A stretch of 64,000 nt of DNA from Calvatia gigantea (GCA_025093985.1 JACAAK010000004.1:2666001-2730000), one strand, 5' to 3'. Numbered from the stretch's first letter, positions 1-11,978 are shown. Program-made: numbers and translations. Notes: generated by a model not told the origin, from the letters alone.

Positions 1-695
1 AAGAAAGTTACCTCGGAGACCGGCAAGCCCAGTGCAGGGTGTGGCCATGGAACTGAGGAGGGTATCGCATTCCCATGAATGAAGACGACAGCCTTGCGTC
101 GGTGAAGTTCTGCCCAGACGGAGTCGTACTTATCATCGCCCACATAAGCTACCCGATTCTATCAGCGACTGTAAAAAATGACCGAGATCCGTGGAACCTG
201 TGAGCTCACTGGAAGCAGATCCCGTCCCATATGAAGAGGGTAAGGAAATTCCGTCAGCGCCAATTACATCTAATGCATAGGCAATCTCGCCCAGGGCACC
301 TGCATAAAACAACAACACAAAGAATGGGGTGTCAGAACGGCACTCAGCCAAATGAGAGCACGGAGCGTCGGGTCAATGCCACCTTGCACATCGTCCAGGA
401 ACGGGAGACTGGCGAAGAAACCAAATGTGTCAGGGTATTTCCGACATATCCCAGACACATAATCATTCCTCTTTCGAACCATGGTCCGGTTTTCCATGCT
501 TACTTCACCAAATGGAAGAGCTGGGAAAGAAAGAACAGCAGCTCTTATACCAAGGGAGTCCATGGCCTTGATGCCGAGCTCTGGTGTCCAGGGTAAATTC
601 TCCTCTGGAGTTCGCCACCCGACATTCGCAGAGGCCTTGTTTTTGTTGAGGTCCGGAGGAAAGAAGTGGTGATGAATGTCGATGTAACCAGCCAT
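1..695 (-). CDS. Amidohydrolase-2 family protein, 3' end cut by the window edge
   Basis: This is a metal-dependent hydrolase or decarboxylase of the amidohydrolase-related (ACMSD-like) family, which includes 6-methylsalicylate and resorcylate decarboxylases; the substrate is not known here. The start at 695 gives an N-terminus with DIHHHFFPP, the first metal-binding HxH motif. Next come the family blocks GIRAAVLSFPALPFG, PDTFGFFASLPFLDD and GEIAYALDVIGADGISL, and then LHRRKAVVFIHG close to the left edge. Two introns join these blocks, one at about positions 350-268 and one at about 200-140. The C-terminal part, with the later metal ligands, lies outside the window. A short-chain dehydrogenase on the same strand lies 260 bp upstream, which could mean a small catabolic pair, but only adjacency suggests that. 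Family assignment is firm; exact substrate is unknown. Confidence 0.85.
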
Positions 696-955
696 GGGCT
701 TTGTGGAATATGGGGGGGGGTGTATTTGTGCTTCGTTGCTCCCCCACTGCGCGTGCTGGCTTTTCGGGGGCCTTGATTGGATGGCGAGAGAAGGATTCGC
801 AAGGTATGTCCATTACTCCCCTTCCCGCACATTGGACGTATTCTAGAAGAGAAGGAGCGGACTTTACGTTTTTGGGGATTTTAAATTCAGAAGCTGGACC
901 TGTATCGACAACCACTCGAATTTCAAAGGATAAGGACATACGTATCGTATCTCCG

Positions 956-1955
956 TTACTCCTGCCTAAAGGGTTGGCACTCGTCGCCATCCCAGCTAAC
1001 AAATTTGCCACTGAATTCTGAGGGTGCGTCCAGGGCCAAGGCAGCAATCACATGGCCACAATCCTCCGGCTTGACCAGTTTTCCAGTCGCGTGTTCACGT
1101 ACGAATTTATCGTAATCGGATTCTGACATATGAGCACCACCAAATTGCCTCAAAGCAGCTTGCATCTGCATAAGTTCTTGTTAACCTGCAGATTTTCCGA
1201 TAGTTCAAGTGGGGAACGCACGCCGGTGTCCACCATACCGGGTCTGACAGCAACAGAAACGACGTCCGGTTCTTCCTCTGCCAATGTCCTACGGGGGAAA
1301 AGAGCACAAGTAAGAAGGAGGATGGGAGTGGAAGGGGCTTCGTCACCTGCAAAGCGAATTCATTGCTGCCTTGCTCGTATTGTAAGGGCCCCATCCTGGG
1401 ATGCCTCTGACGGCTGCGCCAGAGCTGACAAACACAACTCTACCACGGAAAGGGCTCTTGCGTAGATATGGGAGGGCGGCCTTTATCGCGGTAACAAGGG
1501 AGAAGAAGTTGACATTGAAATGCTCTTGCCATGCTGCTAGTGTTGTATCGTCCCCGATACGACAGAGGGGATCTATGGTCCCTGCATTGAGGATGAGGCC
1601 ATCGATGCTACCGTATGTATTCACTGCAGTGTCTACGGCAGAATAGAAAACATGTTCATTTGTGCTGCAAAGTATTAAGACATCAGGAAAACTGCGGGGA
1701 TCCAAGTCCAATATATCTGGACTACTAACACGTCACACTGAATAGGCAGGAAGGACTCGGATTTCAAAGCATCCAATCCCGGTGTTGTGGACCTGGAGAT
1801 GGCTACGACATTTGCGTGGAATTTGTTGAGCAGAAGCTGCGACACTGCCAAGCCAATGCCTCTGGAGGAAGGTCAGCATTATTTGTCCAGCGACGGGGCA
1901 GCAGGGTGCACCTGGAGGCACCAGTGACAAGGACAGTGGGTTTCTTGGAGGTCAT
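956..1955 (-). CDS. Short-chain dehydrogenase/reductase (SDR)
   Basis: A classical SDR, an NAD(P)-dependent oxidoreductase with a Rossmann fold. The start at 1955 reads MTSKKPTVLVTGAS; a short intron follows, and then RGIGLAV completes the TGxxxGxG cofactor motif. Downstream are the LNAG motif, the catalytic serine in VVFVSSGAAV and the YxxxK pair in WGPYNTSKAA, so the active site looks complete. RPGMVDTGVRSPLE is the usual PG motif. The C-terminal exon ends at 956 with SGKFVSWDGDECQPFRQE. At least four short introns are needed. It resembles the fungal YIR035C/benzil reductase-like group, but the substrate cannot be told. It is divergent from PDB1 across 291 bp, and a same-strand amidohydrolase lies downstream. 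Confidence 0.88.
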
Positions 1956-2246
1956 TGCCGAATAGGAGGAGGGTCGCGACACAAGAGAGATTTAAGACAC
2001 TGCACTGATAGGAGGAAAATAACAAGATGTGGTTATTGTGGCACTGAATGATAAAGCAGGAGATAAGATAGGAGGACAGGGAGGTCACATCTGGTCACAT
2101 TCCTGTAGGCCTTGGGTTGTGCGGACTTCGAAAAGTCACGCCTCCGAAATTGTTGCGCTGTTTGGCACTGCGTCTCTCCGTTAACTCAGGGTTTCGATTT
2201 TCTGCCTTTCCTTACTCCTTCTACCCCCCCCCAACCATCAAAAATC

Positions 2247-3687
2247 ATGGTCTCTCGCCAGGTCTTTGCCCGTCTCGCACCCGCCCTCCAGAGAGCGTCT
2301 AACTCCGCTGCTTCCAGGCGCGTCCTTCCATCCATCCGTACCTATGCCACGGCCGAATCAGAAAACTCGGTATGCCCTTCGCGTCACCGTTCCTTACCTC
2401 CGCTCCTCATGACCTGTTGCTTAGATGACCGTCCGTGAGGCACTTAACATGGCCATGGAGGAGGAAATGATTCGGGACGAGAAGGTCTTCATCCTCGGCG
2501 AGGAAGTCGCACGGTATAATGGTGCATACAAGGTACTTGAGTTATTTGTATGTTTATTACTCTTCAAAATCCTGAAACTGGTCCAGGTGACAAAGGGCCT
2601 GATGGACAAGTTCGGTGAGAAGCGGGTTGTCGACACCCCCATAACGGAGATGGGTTTCGCTGGAGTTGCCGTCGGTGCCGCTCTTCAAGGACTTCGCCCT
2701 ATGTGCGTCAGGTTGCACGTTTTTCGCAATGCCTAAATTTACATTTGTTATTAGCTGCGAGTTCATGACGTTCAACTTCGCCATGCAGGCAATTGACCAG
2801 ATTGTCAACTCTGCTGGCAAGACATATTACATGTCTGGCGGCAACGTCCCTTGTCCTGTTGTCTTCCGTGGTCCCAATGGTGCTGCTGCTGGTGTTGGTG
2901 CACAGCATTCACAAGATTATGCTGCATGGTATGGTTCCATACCAGGTCTTAAAGTTGTTAGTCCCTGGAATGCTGAGGACTGTAAAGGTCTCCTAAAGGT
3001 ATGCACTATATCTTTCTCTTTCAGAATCATTGCAATGTTGACCTTGCCAAAACCTGAATAGGCTGCTATCCGGGATCCCAACCCCGTCGTCTTCCTTGAG
3101 AATGAGATGATGTATGGTGTTTCTTTCCCCATGTCTCAGGAAGCCATGTCGGACAACTTCCTTCTCCCTATTGGCAAGGCCAAGGTGGAGCGAGAAGGTA
3201 GTGATGTTACTATCGTTGCTCACAGCAAGATGGTCACTCACAGTATGGAGGCCGCCGAGATCCTCGCCAAGGAGGGCATCAAAGCCGAAGTCATCAACCT
3301 TCGAAGCATCCGTCCTCTTGACATTGATACTATCAAGAAGTCTGTCAAAAAAACCAACAGGTAAGATCTTGCCCTTCTCCTATTTGCTTTCCGACTCACA
3401 TATTTTTCTAGGCTCCTGATCGTTGAGGGTGGCTTCCCTGCCTTCGGTGTTGGTAGCGAAATTTGCGCCCAGATAGTCGAGAGCGAGGCCTTCGATTATC
3501 TAGATGCACCTGTTGAGCGTGTCACTGGTGCAGATGTCCCGACACCTGTAAGCCATTTTTCTACCAAACTACGAAGAATATCTGTTAAGCCCTATTGCAG
3601 TATGCAACAAACCTTGAGGGTTTATCGTTCCCCGATACCCCTTTGATTGTCAAAGTCGCAAAACGTGCACTTTACCGCACTAACTAA
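2247..3687 (+). CDS. PDB1: Pyruvate dehydrogenase E1 component, beta subunit (mitochondrial)
   Basis: Beta subunit of the thiamine-diphosphate-dependent E1 of the mitochondrial pyruvate dehydrogenase complex, converting pyruvate to acetyl-CoA. Seven exons (2247-2369, 2425-2532, 2587-2702, 2755-2998, 3062-3360, 3412-3547, 3601-3687) give 370 residues, the normal family length. The N-terminus is rich in Arg, Ser and Ala and lacks acidic residues, fitting a mitochondrial presequence before [14 protein letters not shown]. Conserved blocks include [24 protein letters not shown] (created by the third splice), [29 protein letters not shown] and [10 protein letters not shown]. The C-terminal transketolase domain has [17 protein letters not shown]. 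The gene is convergent with HIS4, with 136 bp between the stop codons. Confidence 0.97.
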
Positions 3688-3823
3688 CTTACATTTAGAA
3701 GGTGGCACTCTATTGGTTACATCCGCATTTTTAGATTGTTTAATTATAATGAACACTTCATACCATACCACCTATCATCCATGACTTGTTTACGGAAATC
3801 CTCTGGCATAAGCTTGAATTGTT

Positions 3824-6459
3824 TTACTGGGACACACCCAGACGAATACGAACGGCATTTGCATGGGCCTGTAACCCTTCACAATCCGCAAGTGTAGCAA
3901 CAATTGGCCCCAGACCACCGAGACCAGAGGCTGTGATCTCTTGTGAAGTGATGTGCTTTTGGTATGACTGTGTGTTAACTCCACTGAACTGCCTAGCATA
4001 GCCGTTAGTAGGCAATGTGTGGTTTGTGCCAGATGCGTAGTCGCCACAGCTATAAAAACACTTAGCCCGCGACACTACGATTCAAAGGAGGGACAGATAC
4101 CTCTCTGGGGTATATGGGCCGACAAAGACGCTTCCTGCGTTCTCAATTAACGCCACTTTGTCTTTGGCGTTTTCGAGGTGGAGAATGAGGTGTTCCGGAG
4201 CATAATCGTTCGAAAATGCAACCGCATCCTCGATACTTGATGCCTTGACGATCAGACTTTTAGAAACAGACTGGCGGACAATATCCACACGCTCTAGGGC
4301 ATGAGCTTGTTGATCGACTTCTTGCTCGATCTCAGCCAAATGATCCTCGGTAAGGTTAATTGCAACAAGGACGACCTGCGAGTCAACACCATGTTCGGCC
4401 TGAGACAGGAGGTCTGCTGCTACAAAGGCAGGGTTGGCAGTGCGATCAGCTATAACCTGCGAAAATTCGTTCCGTTAATGGCATTCGACACTTCCGTCCA
4501 GAGCGCGTGTGGATTGGGTGGATTGAATAAACTTACCAAAACTTCGGATGGACCTGCGGGCATGTCGATGGACACGAGTGCATCGGTGTCATTTTGGACG
4601 AGCATTTTTGCCGCGGTGACCCACTGGTTTCCGGGACCAAAGATCTTGTCCACTTTAGGCACCGTCTCCGTTCCGTACGCCATAGCAGCCACAGCTTGCG
4701 CACCACCAGCCTTGAGGACGGCTGAGGCTCCAACCAATTCAGCAACATACATCACCTCGGGGGAAATGCTGCCATTAGGGCGAGGGGGAGTGGCCAATAC
4801 GATCTCTTTACATCCCGCAACCTGAGCAGGAATACCGAGCATAAGTGCAGTAGAGGGGAGGATGGCAGTTCCACCGGGCACGTAAAGACCCACACGAGCG
4901 ATTGGTCGAGCAAAGCGTGAGCAGACAACACCAGGCATTGTCTCCACGACGAGCGTCGATTGATCGACTTGGGCCTCGTGGAACTTGCGGATGTTGGCAT
5001 AAGCGACGTCGATTGCTTTGCGTACTTCCTCGTCAATTCGCGTTGTTTCAGGTGCGAAAGGTGGAAAAACAATGGGTGAAGCGAGCAGGGCCTTGTCAAA
5101 CCTGGCTGTTAGCTCTAGCAGTGCTTTGTCTCCGCCTTTGCGAACCTGATCAACGATGGGTTTCACTCTGTTGATCATCTCCTCCGACTTGAGGACCGGC
5201 CTGCAAAGAAGCTGCGCGCGTTGGTTGGGAGTAATAGTACGGAGTTCAGATGTCCGCATGCGAATAGGTTCGTTGGTAGGTGCAGGAGGTGAGGTTTCTG
5301 GCACTGGTTTCGACCATTGGGATTTCGCATTACCCGGACGGCGTGAAATCTTTTTCGCCTTTTGGTTCAGTGAACGTTCGACATCAGCAATGCTGACGCC
5401 CGCAGCAACACACTTTGCCAAGGCGAAGTAAATTAAGTCCGCCGCTTCGAATGCAACGTCATTCGGATGGGTAGCGTTACAGAGTTCATGGGCCTCTTCC
5501 ATTATTTTAGACTTCAATAGTTCTGGCTCGTCGAAAAGGCGTTTTGTGTACGATCCTTCTGGAGCACTCTCTACACGAGATTTTAGGGTACTTTCGAGTG
5601 CAGTCAGCCCTTGTGCAGATCCAAAGCACGAAAAACGGTTGAGGTGGCAAAATCCGGCCCCATGTTGAAGTACACGATATTCCAGGCAGTCAGAGTCGCA
5701 GTCGAGGCGAATGCTTACGATGTCTTGAGTAGCACCAGAAGTTTCGCCTTTACGCCAAAGCCCGTGTTTCCGGGACTGGTATACACCCTTCCCGGAAACG
5801 ATGCTCTCTCGTACGGACTCGACCGAAGAGTACACAAGCCCGAGGGTTTGGCCTGATTGGTTGGAAACAACCGTAGGAAAGAGGTTATCAGGCCTATCAG
5901 AAGTGACGATGGAGAGGAAGGCGTCGGCGACGCTGATTTGGGTTTGGGACGACGGCTCTAAAGTAAGGTTGGAGGTGGGAATAATGAGGGTTGCCCCTGC
6001 CCTTGAAATTGCACGAATAATCTGTACGGAAGGGGAGACGGACGGATCGGGAAGGACATAGATCGATGAGTTGGAGAAAAAGCTTGATATAGAGGAAACC
6101 AGGTCGGTGTCCACAGTGGGCGCCTTCAATACTACACCCGAGACGCCATTTCGGATTTTAGCTGAAACGGCACTGACACTCCCAACATCCAAGAGAAGAA
6201 TAAGCCGCTGTGCAGGAGCAACGTTTATGGTGGCTGCGGCCAAAGAAAGCGGAATAACGACTTTTTCGACGCCAGCGTCAAGCCAGTCTGCCACTTGCGC
6301 GGGGGTGACCGAGTCCTGGTCGTCAACTAGGTAGATGACATGGTCAGGAGTAGGCGACGATGTGAATTGGTGTGGACGAGTGATGATAGGACCGAGGCGA
6401 TTAAGAGCATCGAATAACTCGTCGCCATTGTGTTCCAGGAGGGGCAAGAATGCGGACAT
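3824..6459 (-). CDS. HIS4: Trifunctional histidine biosynthesis protein HIS4
   Basis: Carries three steps of histidine synthesis in one chain: phosphoribosyl-AMP cyclohydrolase, phosphoribosyl-ATP pyrophosphohydrolase and histidinol dehydrogenase. Exons 6459-4537, 4456-4101 and 4049-3824 encode 834 residues, as in other fungi. An N-terminal domain of unclear role occupies about residues 1-200. The cyclohydrolase (about 205-280) has [11 protein letters not shown] and [11 protein letters not shown], the zinc and magnesium ligands. The pyrophosphohydrolase (about 285-375) has [12 protein letters not shown] and FEAADLIYF. Histidinol dehydrogenase follows from about 410, with [31 protein letters not shown] and [11 protein letters not shown]. 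The last splice creates [18 protein letters not shown], a diagnostic sequence. The gene is divergent from TspO, and a perfect CRE-type bZIP site lies between them; fungal amino-acid genes are commonly under bZIP (Gcn4/Cpc1) control. Confidence 0.97.
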
Positions 6460-6798
6460 CTGCAGTGAGGAAAATTGAGAAGATGCTTTTTTTGCCAGAG
6501 TCCAGGTTTTCTGTGAGATAACGACCGAATTGCGATTACCACATTTGATGTGGCCCCGATTGCCGTGACCAATCGCCTGTTATCGCTCGAGATTCTGGTC
6601 CCTGGTTTCCTGAAACCTAGGTTCGGATCCTGGGAGGGCCTTTTGTTGCTTCCTCAAATTTCTTTTTCGTTTTGGGTCAGTATAGCGCTCTTGTGGGATA
6701 TTCTAAACCCTACAGAGTTGAGTGATGCTGCTTGTTGCACCACACGGCGGGTGCCTCTGCTCCCAAACTTCGACAATGACGACAACTTCTGGTCGCTA

Positions 6799-6806
6799 TG
6801 ACGTCA
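6799..6806. promoter_or_regulatory. Perfect CRE/ATF palindrome TGACGTCA between HIS4 and TspO
   Basis: The palindrome TGACGTCA lies 340 bp upstream of the HIS4 start and 74 bp upstream of the TspO start, in the 420-bp divergent intergenic region 6460-6879. Such sites bind ATF/CREB-type bZIP proteins, and Gcn4/Cpc1 binds a close relative. An inverted ATTGG/CCAAT element lies near 6568-6576. No other gene is visible in this spacer. The distance suggests that TspO is at least as likely a target as HIS4. Confidence 0.45.
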
Positions 6807-6879
6807 TACCGTTATGGTCAATAATTTCGTTCTTAAAGCCACACCAACATCAATTATCGAGACCCCCCGCACCCGCCCA

Positions 6880-7686
6880 ATGACCAGCATTTACATCCCC
6901 AACATCCTACTTGCGATCCCCCGCCACCCTATCACTGCAGTGGGAATACCATTGACTCTGGGGTTCTTTAGTGGTTCTCCTGCCTCGAAAGCCGCCAACA
7001 GTAATTGGTACCGTGTAGGTCAATTCTTCTAGCAGCCTCACAACGAAGGTATACTGTAATCCATTCAGGGCCTCTCTGTGCCTCCGGGACAACCTCCTCG
7101 TGAGGCGTTTCCATTCGTTTGGACCTTGTTATATCTAGGTTCGCACTAGATAGCTTCCATTGCATCAGCGTTCAACTAATATATACCACAGCAATGGGAT
7201 ATGCGTCCCACATCTCTGTCAAATCACTCGATTCCACCACTGACCTTGCAAACCGGTAAAAATCATTTTTTCCAAGAGTCACCTACTCTGTCTCATACCT
7301 GACATAGGGACGACATATCATTGGGACTGGTCCTCTATTATGGGCAGCTGGGCCTGAATTGCCTTTGGAGCCCTTTGTTCTTTGCAGGAAGGAGTGTAAA
7401 TACTTCCAAGTCACTCCATTGTCAAGAGTACCGTTGACGGATGACACAGACGACCCTCGCTCTATTGGATAGTTTGTTATTGACTGGCACCACATTCTAT
7501 ATGACTGTAAGATCAGAACTTCCCCAGAAGCGAAAGCGCTCATGCCTTCAATATCAGAAATTGTGGGATCGCCCTACCGATGCAAAAGCAACCTATCTCC
7601 TACTTCCTTATTGTGCGTGGTTGGCATATGCGACATATTTGAATGTTGGGGTCTGGTGGCTAAATAGAGATGGGAAGTTGTGGTAA
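6880..7686 (+). CDS. TspO/MBR family membrane protein (translocator protein, TSPO)
   Basis: A five-helix membrane protein of the TspO/peripheral benzodiazepine receptor family, which binds tetrapyrroles and sterols and is usually in the outer mitochondrial membrane of eukaryotes. Six exons (6880-7014, 7069-7138, 7192-7255, 7308-7395, 7450-7506, 7558-7686) give 180 residues, close to the family length. Signature blocks are GFFSGSPASKAANSNWYR, the PPGQPPREAFPFVWTLLYL segment of loop 1 and helix 2, YYGQLGLNCLWSPLFFAGRS in helix 3, and TYLLLPYCAWLAYATYLNVG with WWLN in helix 5. I chose the ATG at 6880 over an in-frame one at 6814 because the family starts just before its first helix. The gene is convergent with Argonaute; the stop codons are 216 bp apart. 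Confidence 0.88.
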
Positions 7687-7902
7687 AACAAGTCACCATT
7701 TCGTAAACAGTAAATTACAAATTTAATGCTCGAATTGGGAGTCCGAGCGGACCTTTGCATGTTGGAACCTCCCTGCGGCGTCTTACGCGTGCGACCCCTT
7801 TTCCATGCGTGAGTTTCAAAAAACAATGTCACCACAAATCGACAAGATATAATTATCGATGAAAGAGTACGCCGAACGTAGACAGGAACGAACATGCCAA
7901 AC

Positions 7903-10900
7903 TTACTGTGAGGTGATTTCAGTGCACCAGCAGACGGCCAGGTTATACGAGCAACTCACAGAGAAATACATCAACCCCTCGAGGTTCTTGTGAAGCGGTT
8001 TGAAGGCAGCCTTGTGGTATCCAATGTCCTGGTTTACTTTACCACTAATATCGGAACTGGCTTCCGGGATACGAGCATAAGGATCGTAATGGTTTTTCGC
8101 CCGGGAACAAACGATGTCGGCGTCTATCAACTCGTCGTGTATTATTACCCTCATGAGAAACTAACTGACTTACAGTATACGGGTGCCGGGATTGAAACCG
8201 CACGGGTAGTTCGAGAATAGGTGTAGCAGAGGTGATATGTGAACCTCTGAAGTGTATCGGGGCTAGTGAAGTTTAGATTCTTCGTCAAACGGCGAGACGC
8301 GGTCGAGTTACCTGAATTTATTATCCTGGATGAAAGAAATGGACTTAGCATAAGAATCCTTCGGTTGGGCATAACATACATACATCGTAGAGTACCTGTC
8401 ATGCGTAGTTCAGTGAACCGCCACCGGAGACTTTGATAGCGAGGTGCCTACTGAATAGTGAGAAGGGCGACTAGTTCCAAGAATTCCGGCATGGCTTTGA
8501 AGGTAGAAATCAAACTCAAGGGGATGACCAATCTCCTCGTCTACGACAGTGCCTGGGGGGCAATTGCCACTTTTATCAGCGTCGTTTTGATTTGGGAAGA
8601 AGCTAAAGGGATATCAACGCTAGTGAGCCGTAGGGAAGGCAATCAAACACACCGGACGTGGTGGCGTTTCGCAACTACAACAAGTGTGATTTTCGCATCG
8701 ATTCTAACTTCCTGCAACGCCTCTGCCGTGTGGTCAGAAGTAAGCGGAGTGTCAGGGAGAAGGCTCACCCTTCAATGCCGCAAGTTCTAGGAGAATAAGT
8801 GTTTTGAGACACATGCTAGCTCACGCACATGTATTGAGGCTCACCTTGTTCTAAAACTTTCGGAAATTGGCCGTCGGAAACGCCATCTATTGATCGGTGA
8901 CATTGTGTACGGTGTCCGCATGAGCAATCAAGTTACCCCGGTAAAATATCAGTCTGTGAGACTTGACGGCTCGCCTCCTGTCACCCTCTGTTCGATTTTC
9001 CTGCCACTTCTTCAGTATTTCCTGTAATTTGTTATGAGGCGCAGATATAGGAAGACGGAATTTTTGAAGCCTACAACGGCCATCTCCTTTAAATCCTGAA
9101 TGATTTCGACACGAGAATCTTGGACGCGAGTCGCTGCAAGCACCACCCCTACCGTCAGGATGTTGCCTCTTACTCCACGCGCATCTGTCTTACCAGCGAC
9201 ATATTTGACCATGTGCGGGTCAATATTACCTACTAATGCTGTGTACGAAGGTCTTCCATTTGCTCCAGGTGCGGGATGTACCGTATCGGCACCTGGAAAA
9301 TGAGAGGTAAGAAGTGAGATAAATCTGAAAGGCGAAAATTATACCCATGATGATTGTTGGGTTGAGAGGATCGGTGATAGTGTCTAATCCACTTGGGTTG
9401 AGAATCATGTTTACCCCTCCAAGCTTGACATTTATCCTTAGTTGAAAACTCAGTGGCATCTGGGGGTGGTAGGAAGATTAGACCCACTTGAGAGCGACGT
9501 TGGAATAATATTGTATAGCGCCGGCAGGGGGCCTGCAAAAGGAGCGTACGTTGTAAGAGCTTGGGTTTTCCAATTTGCACTTCGTGGACTTCATGCATTG
9601 TGTTATGATGCCCATCTACGAGGCAAGGTCAGGGTATCACTCGAAAGCAGACGAGAATCCGCACATGGACATCTCCAAAGCTTTCCAGAGTCACGTTAAC
9701 AGGTATACGGAGTCCCAGATTCGTTAGCGCTCACTGTTTGACGGCCGTGTATAGGTCGTTCCCCAGCTCCGGTAAAATAACAAGGATGAGTTGAGGGGGA
9801 GATTTCTTCACAGCGCGCACATTATTCACAAGACCCTCGAGTTGCTCGACGATGTTGCCCTGAGGTTTTCCTAACGCCAAGGTGGGGTCCTCCGGGGGTA
9901 CGGAAATGCCTCGATGTAGAATATCAGGAGTCACGTGAATACACAGAAACCACCAACACACCAAGATCGATGAGGACAGAACGCAAGACAGTGAAGCATG
10001 CCTTGGCATCTTCCCGTTTAAATCTATCTCCCGCTTCGAGTACGAAGACGGCTATGGGGAAAATCCTTGCCACAGGAGTGAAAAACCTTTTCTTATCCCT
10101 ATTCACCAGTCACTTTCTCGTCAAAGCTACCTTGAGTAAACTCACATGTTCCATGCGCCCTTTTCCGGAATCTAGTGCACTGTTTATTGGGTGGGTGCCA
10201 CATGAAAATTGAGCCATGACTCACGAAAGCCTTCCGAGAAACGATACCCTTTTTGCTCAGCTCAGTGACGGCAAGAGCCGGGGCGGCCAGAACTCTGGCG
10301 GAGATGGAAATGGGACCTTCTGGGTGAGAGCTAAGGCCAAATTGTTGAACATATATGGACGTAGCATATCCTAGTTTCTGAACAAGATTTCAACCTATTA
10401 TGCTCCAGGATGTGTGAATTTAAGTACCTCTGGGGCCCCTTCGATCTTGCGGATACGCTCGGGCGGTCGCTTCGAGGCAAAGCTCACCATCTTTTGGGTA
10501 CAGTCAGGAGGTACCTGCTGCCTCGCGAGCTGCCCTTTGATAACGTCGCACAGCTCCAAAGGGATTAAAGCTTCCATTGCCGACCTGGTGGACTGTAAGG
10601 GACGGAATTGAGGATGAGCCCGAACTCCTACCTCAACACAGATGATATCAGGGTACTTCAGTGGTCGGCCCAGAATCTCGTGATAATATTCAGCCACTGA
10701 TTTGGTTTTCCCGTCGTGCGTAAATTGTAGGCGGCTAGCTCCATAGCTACTGAATTTACGAAGCGCACGGGCGGCGTTGTTCGCAGGTATGCGACTTGAA
10801 CCAGTTGTGATTCGAAGACCATGGGTGAATCGTTGGAGCCGTAAGCGATCACGCTCTTGGAGATGGCTTCCAGGAGTCAGGGCCCGGGCATCGCGAGGGT

Positions 10901-11978
10901 TCTTGTTCAGGTGCTTCAAACATAGATCGATGAGGGGTCCGCCTTGGAAAACCACTCCGGTTGCGATGTCGATGTTGATCAGCATACCGTTCCGGGCGGG
11001 TCGAATGGATTGAAAGTAGCCCTGCCAAAGCCACAGGCCGTTGTTGAGATCGCCACGTCGCTGGTCCTGTTCGTCCTCGATGAAGAAGGATCGGACGTTG
11101 TATGTGTACTGCATAGACGGCTGCATGCGCACGGCCACATTCATAGCCTAAAACACCTCTTAAGGTTGCTGTATGCTGATTCATACGAACTTCTCACTGT
11201 AATTGCCGTCGTGGCAACATTGTCGTGAGACTGTTTACCTTGAGTGAACCGACGGAGAACCCTGCATTCGTAGTAGATCAGATGGATGGGTAGAACGAGG
11301 ACGTGGTACTACAAACTCTGGATTAATTTCCGCCACCTTAGTGAGCCTTATTTTGTAAACCTTAGGCCGTTTGCTTCCGGTAGGGAACTCGCTCGCTCTT
11401 GGATAAGTAACATGAAACTGCGGCAGAGTTTTGGAGGGGGTACAAGAAAAGCTAAATGGTGACATACGTCTTTCGAGTCTGCGTCGCCGAACGGGAGTTT
11501 CGCGATGGAGAACACTGTTTTTGTTACCATCATATACGGCGGGAGGTTGGAAAACCTCCGGAGCGGTAAAAATCTGCAGCTCTTGGATAAGGAGCATGTT
11601 CAGTCGGGCGGGTAACACCTTTTCATCTGGGGTGATAACTGCGACAATCAGCACTGCGCAATGGTCAATATATGCGCATATATTAACCTACCAACTATGT
11701 CACGATATAAGCTTCATGAGCCGAGACGAATAGTAAAAGAACCCACCGTCGTAGTGATGAATGACACGGTCTGGAATCGTGGTGCGGAAGTAATTGGCTC
11801 TGATCTGGATTTTCTTGCCAGAGATACCGAAACCAGGTCGCTTTACACCAACAGTAGATACATGAGACTCATGTTCCGCGTTGTGCTCAAGAGGCGTTCC
11901 ATATGCACGACCACGTTTGGCCTGCGGGGCAGCTGAGTTGTTTCGGATGCCTCCTCGGCCAAGGAAGGGACGGGACAT
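7903..11978 (-). CDS. Argonaute (PIWI slicer of the RNAi pathway)
   Basis: Core effector of RNA silencing, a guide-RNA-directed endonuclease. The start at 11978 ([14 protein letters not shown]) leads into an N domain ([18 protein letters not shown]), a linker and a PAZ region ([19 protein letters not shown]), a Mid domain ([21 protein letters not shown]) and a PIWI domain ([25 protein letters not shown]). The slicer tetrad is complete: D in GADTVHP (codon 9287-9285), E in [12 protein letters not shown] in [11 protein letters not shown] (split by an intron near 8925-8884) and, in place of a second histidine-type residue, D in [11 protein letters not shown] (8541-8539). A histidine in SRPSHYSV (8460-8458) follows. 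The end LMYFS matches the usual MYFA-like terminus; a 54-bp intron (7959-7906) sits directly before the TAA. There are many short introns, and not every exon boundary was placed. Confidence 0.93.

Noticed and set aside
505..1047. 180-codon minus-strand frame overlapping the first amidohydrolase exon
   Set aside because: It is out of frame with the amidohydrolase, begins in the downstream part of the SDR gene and has no family resemblance.
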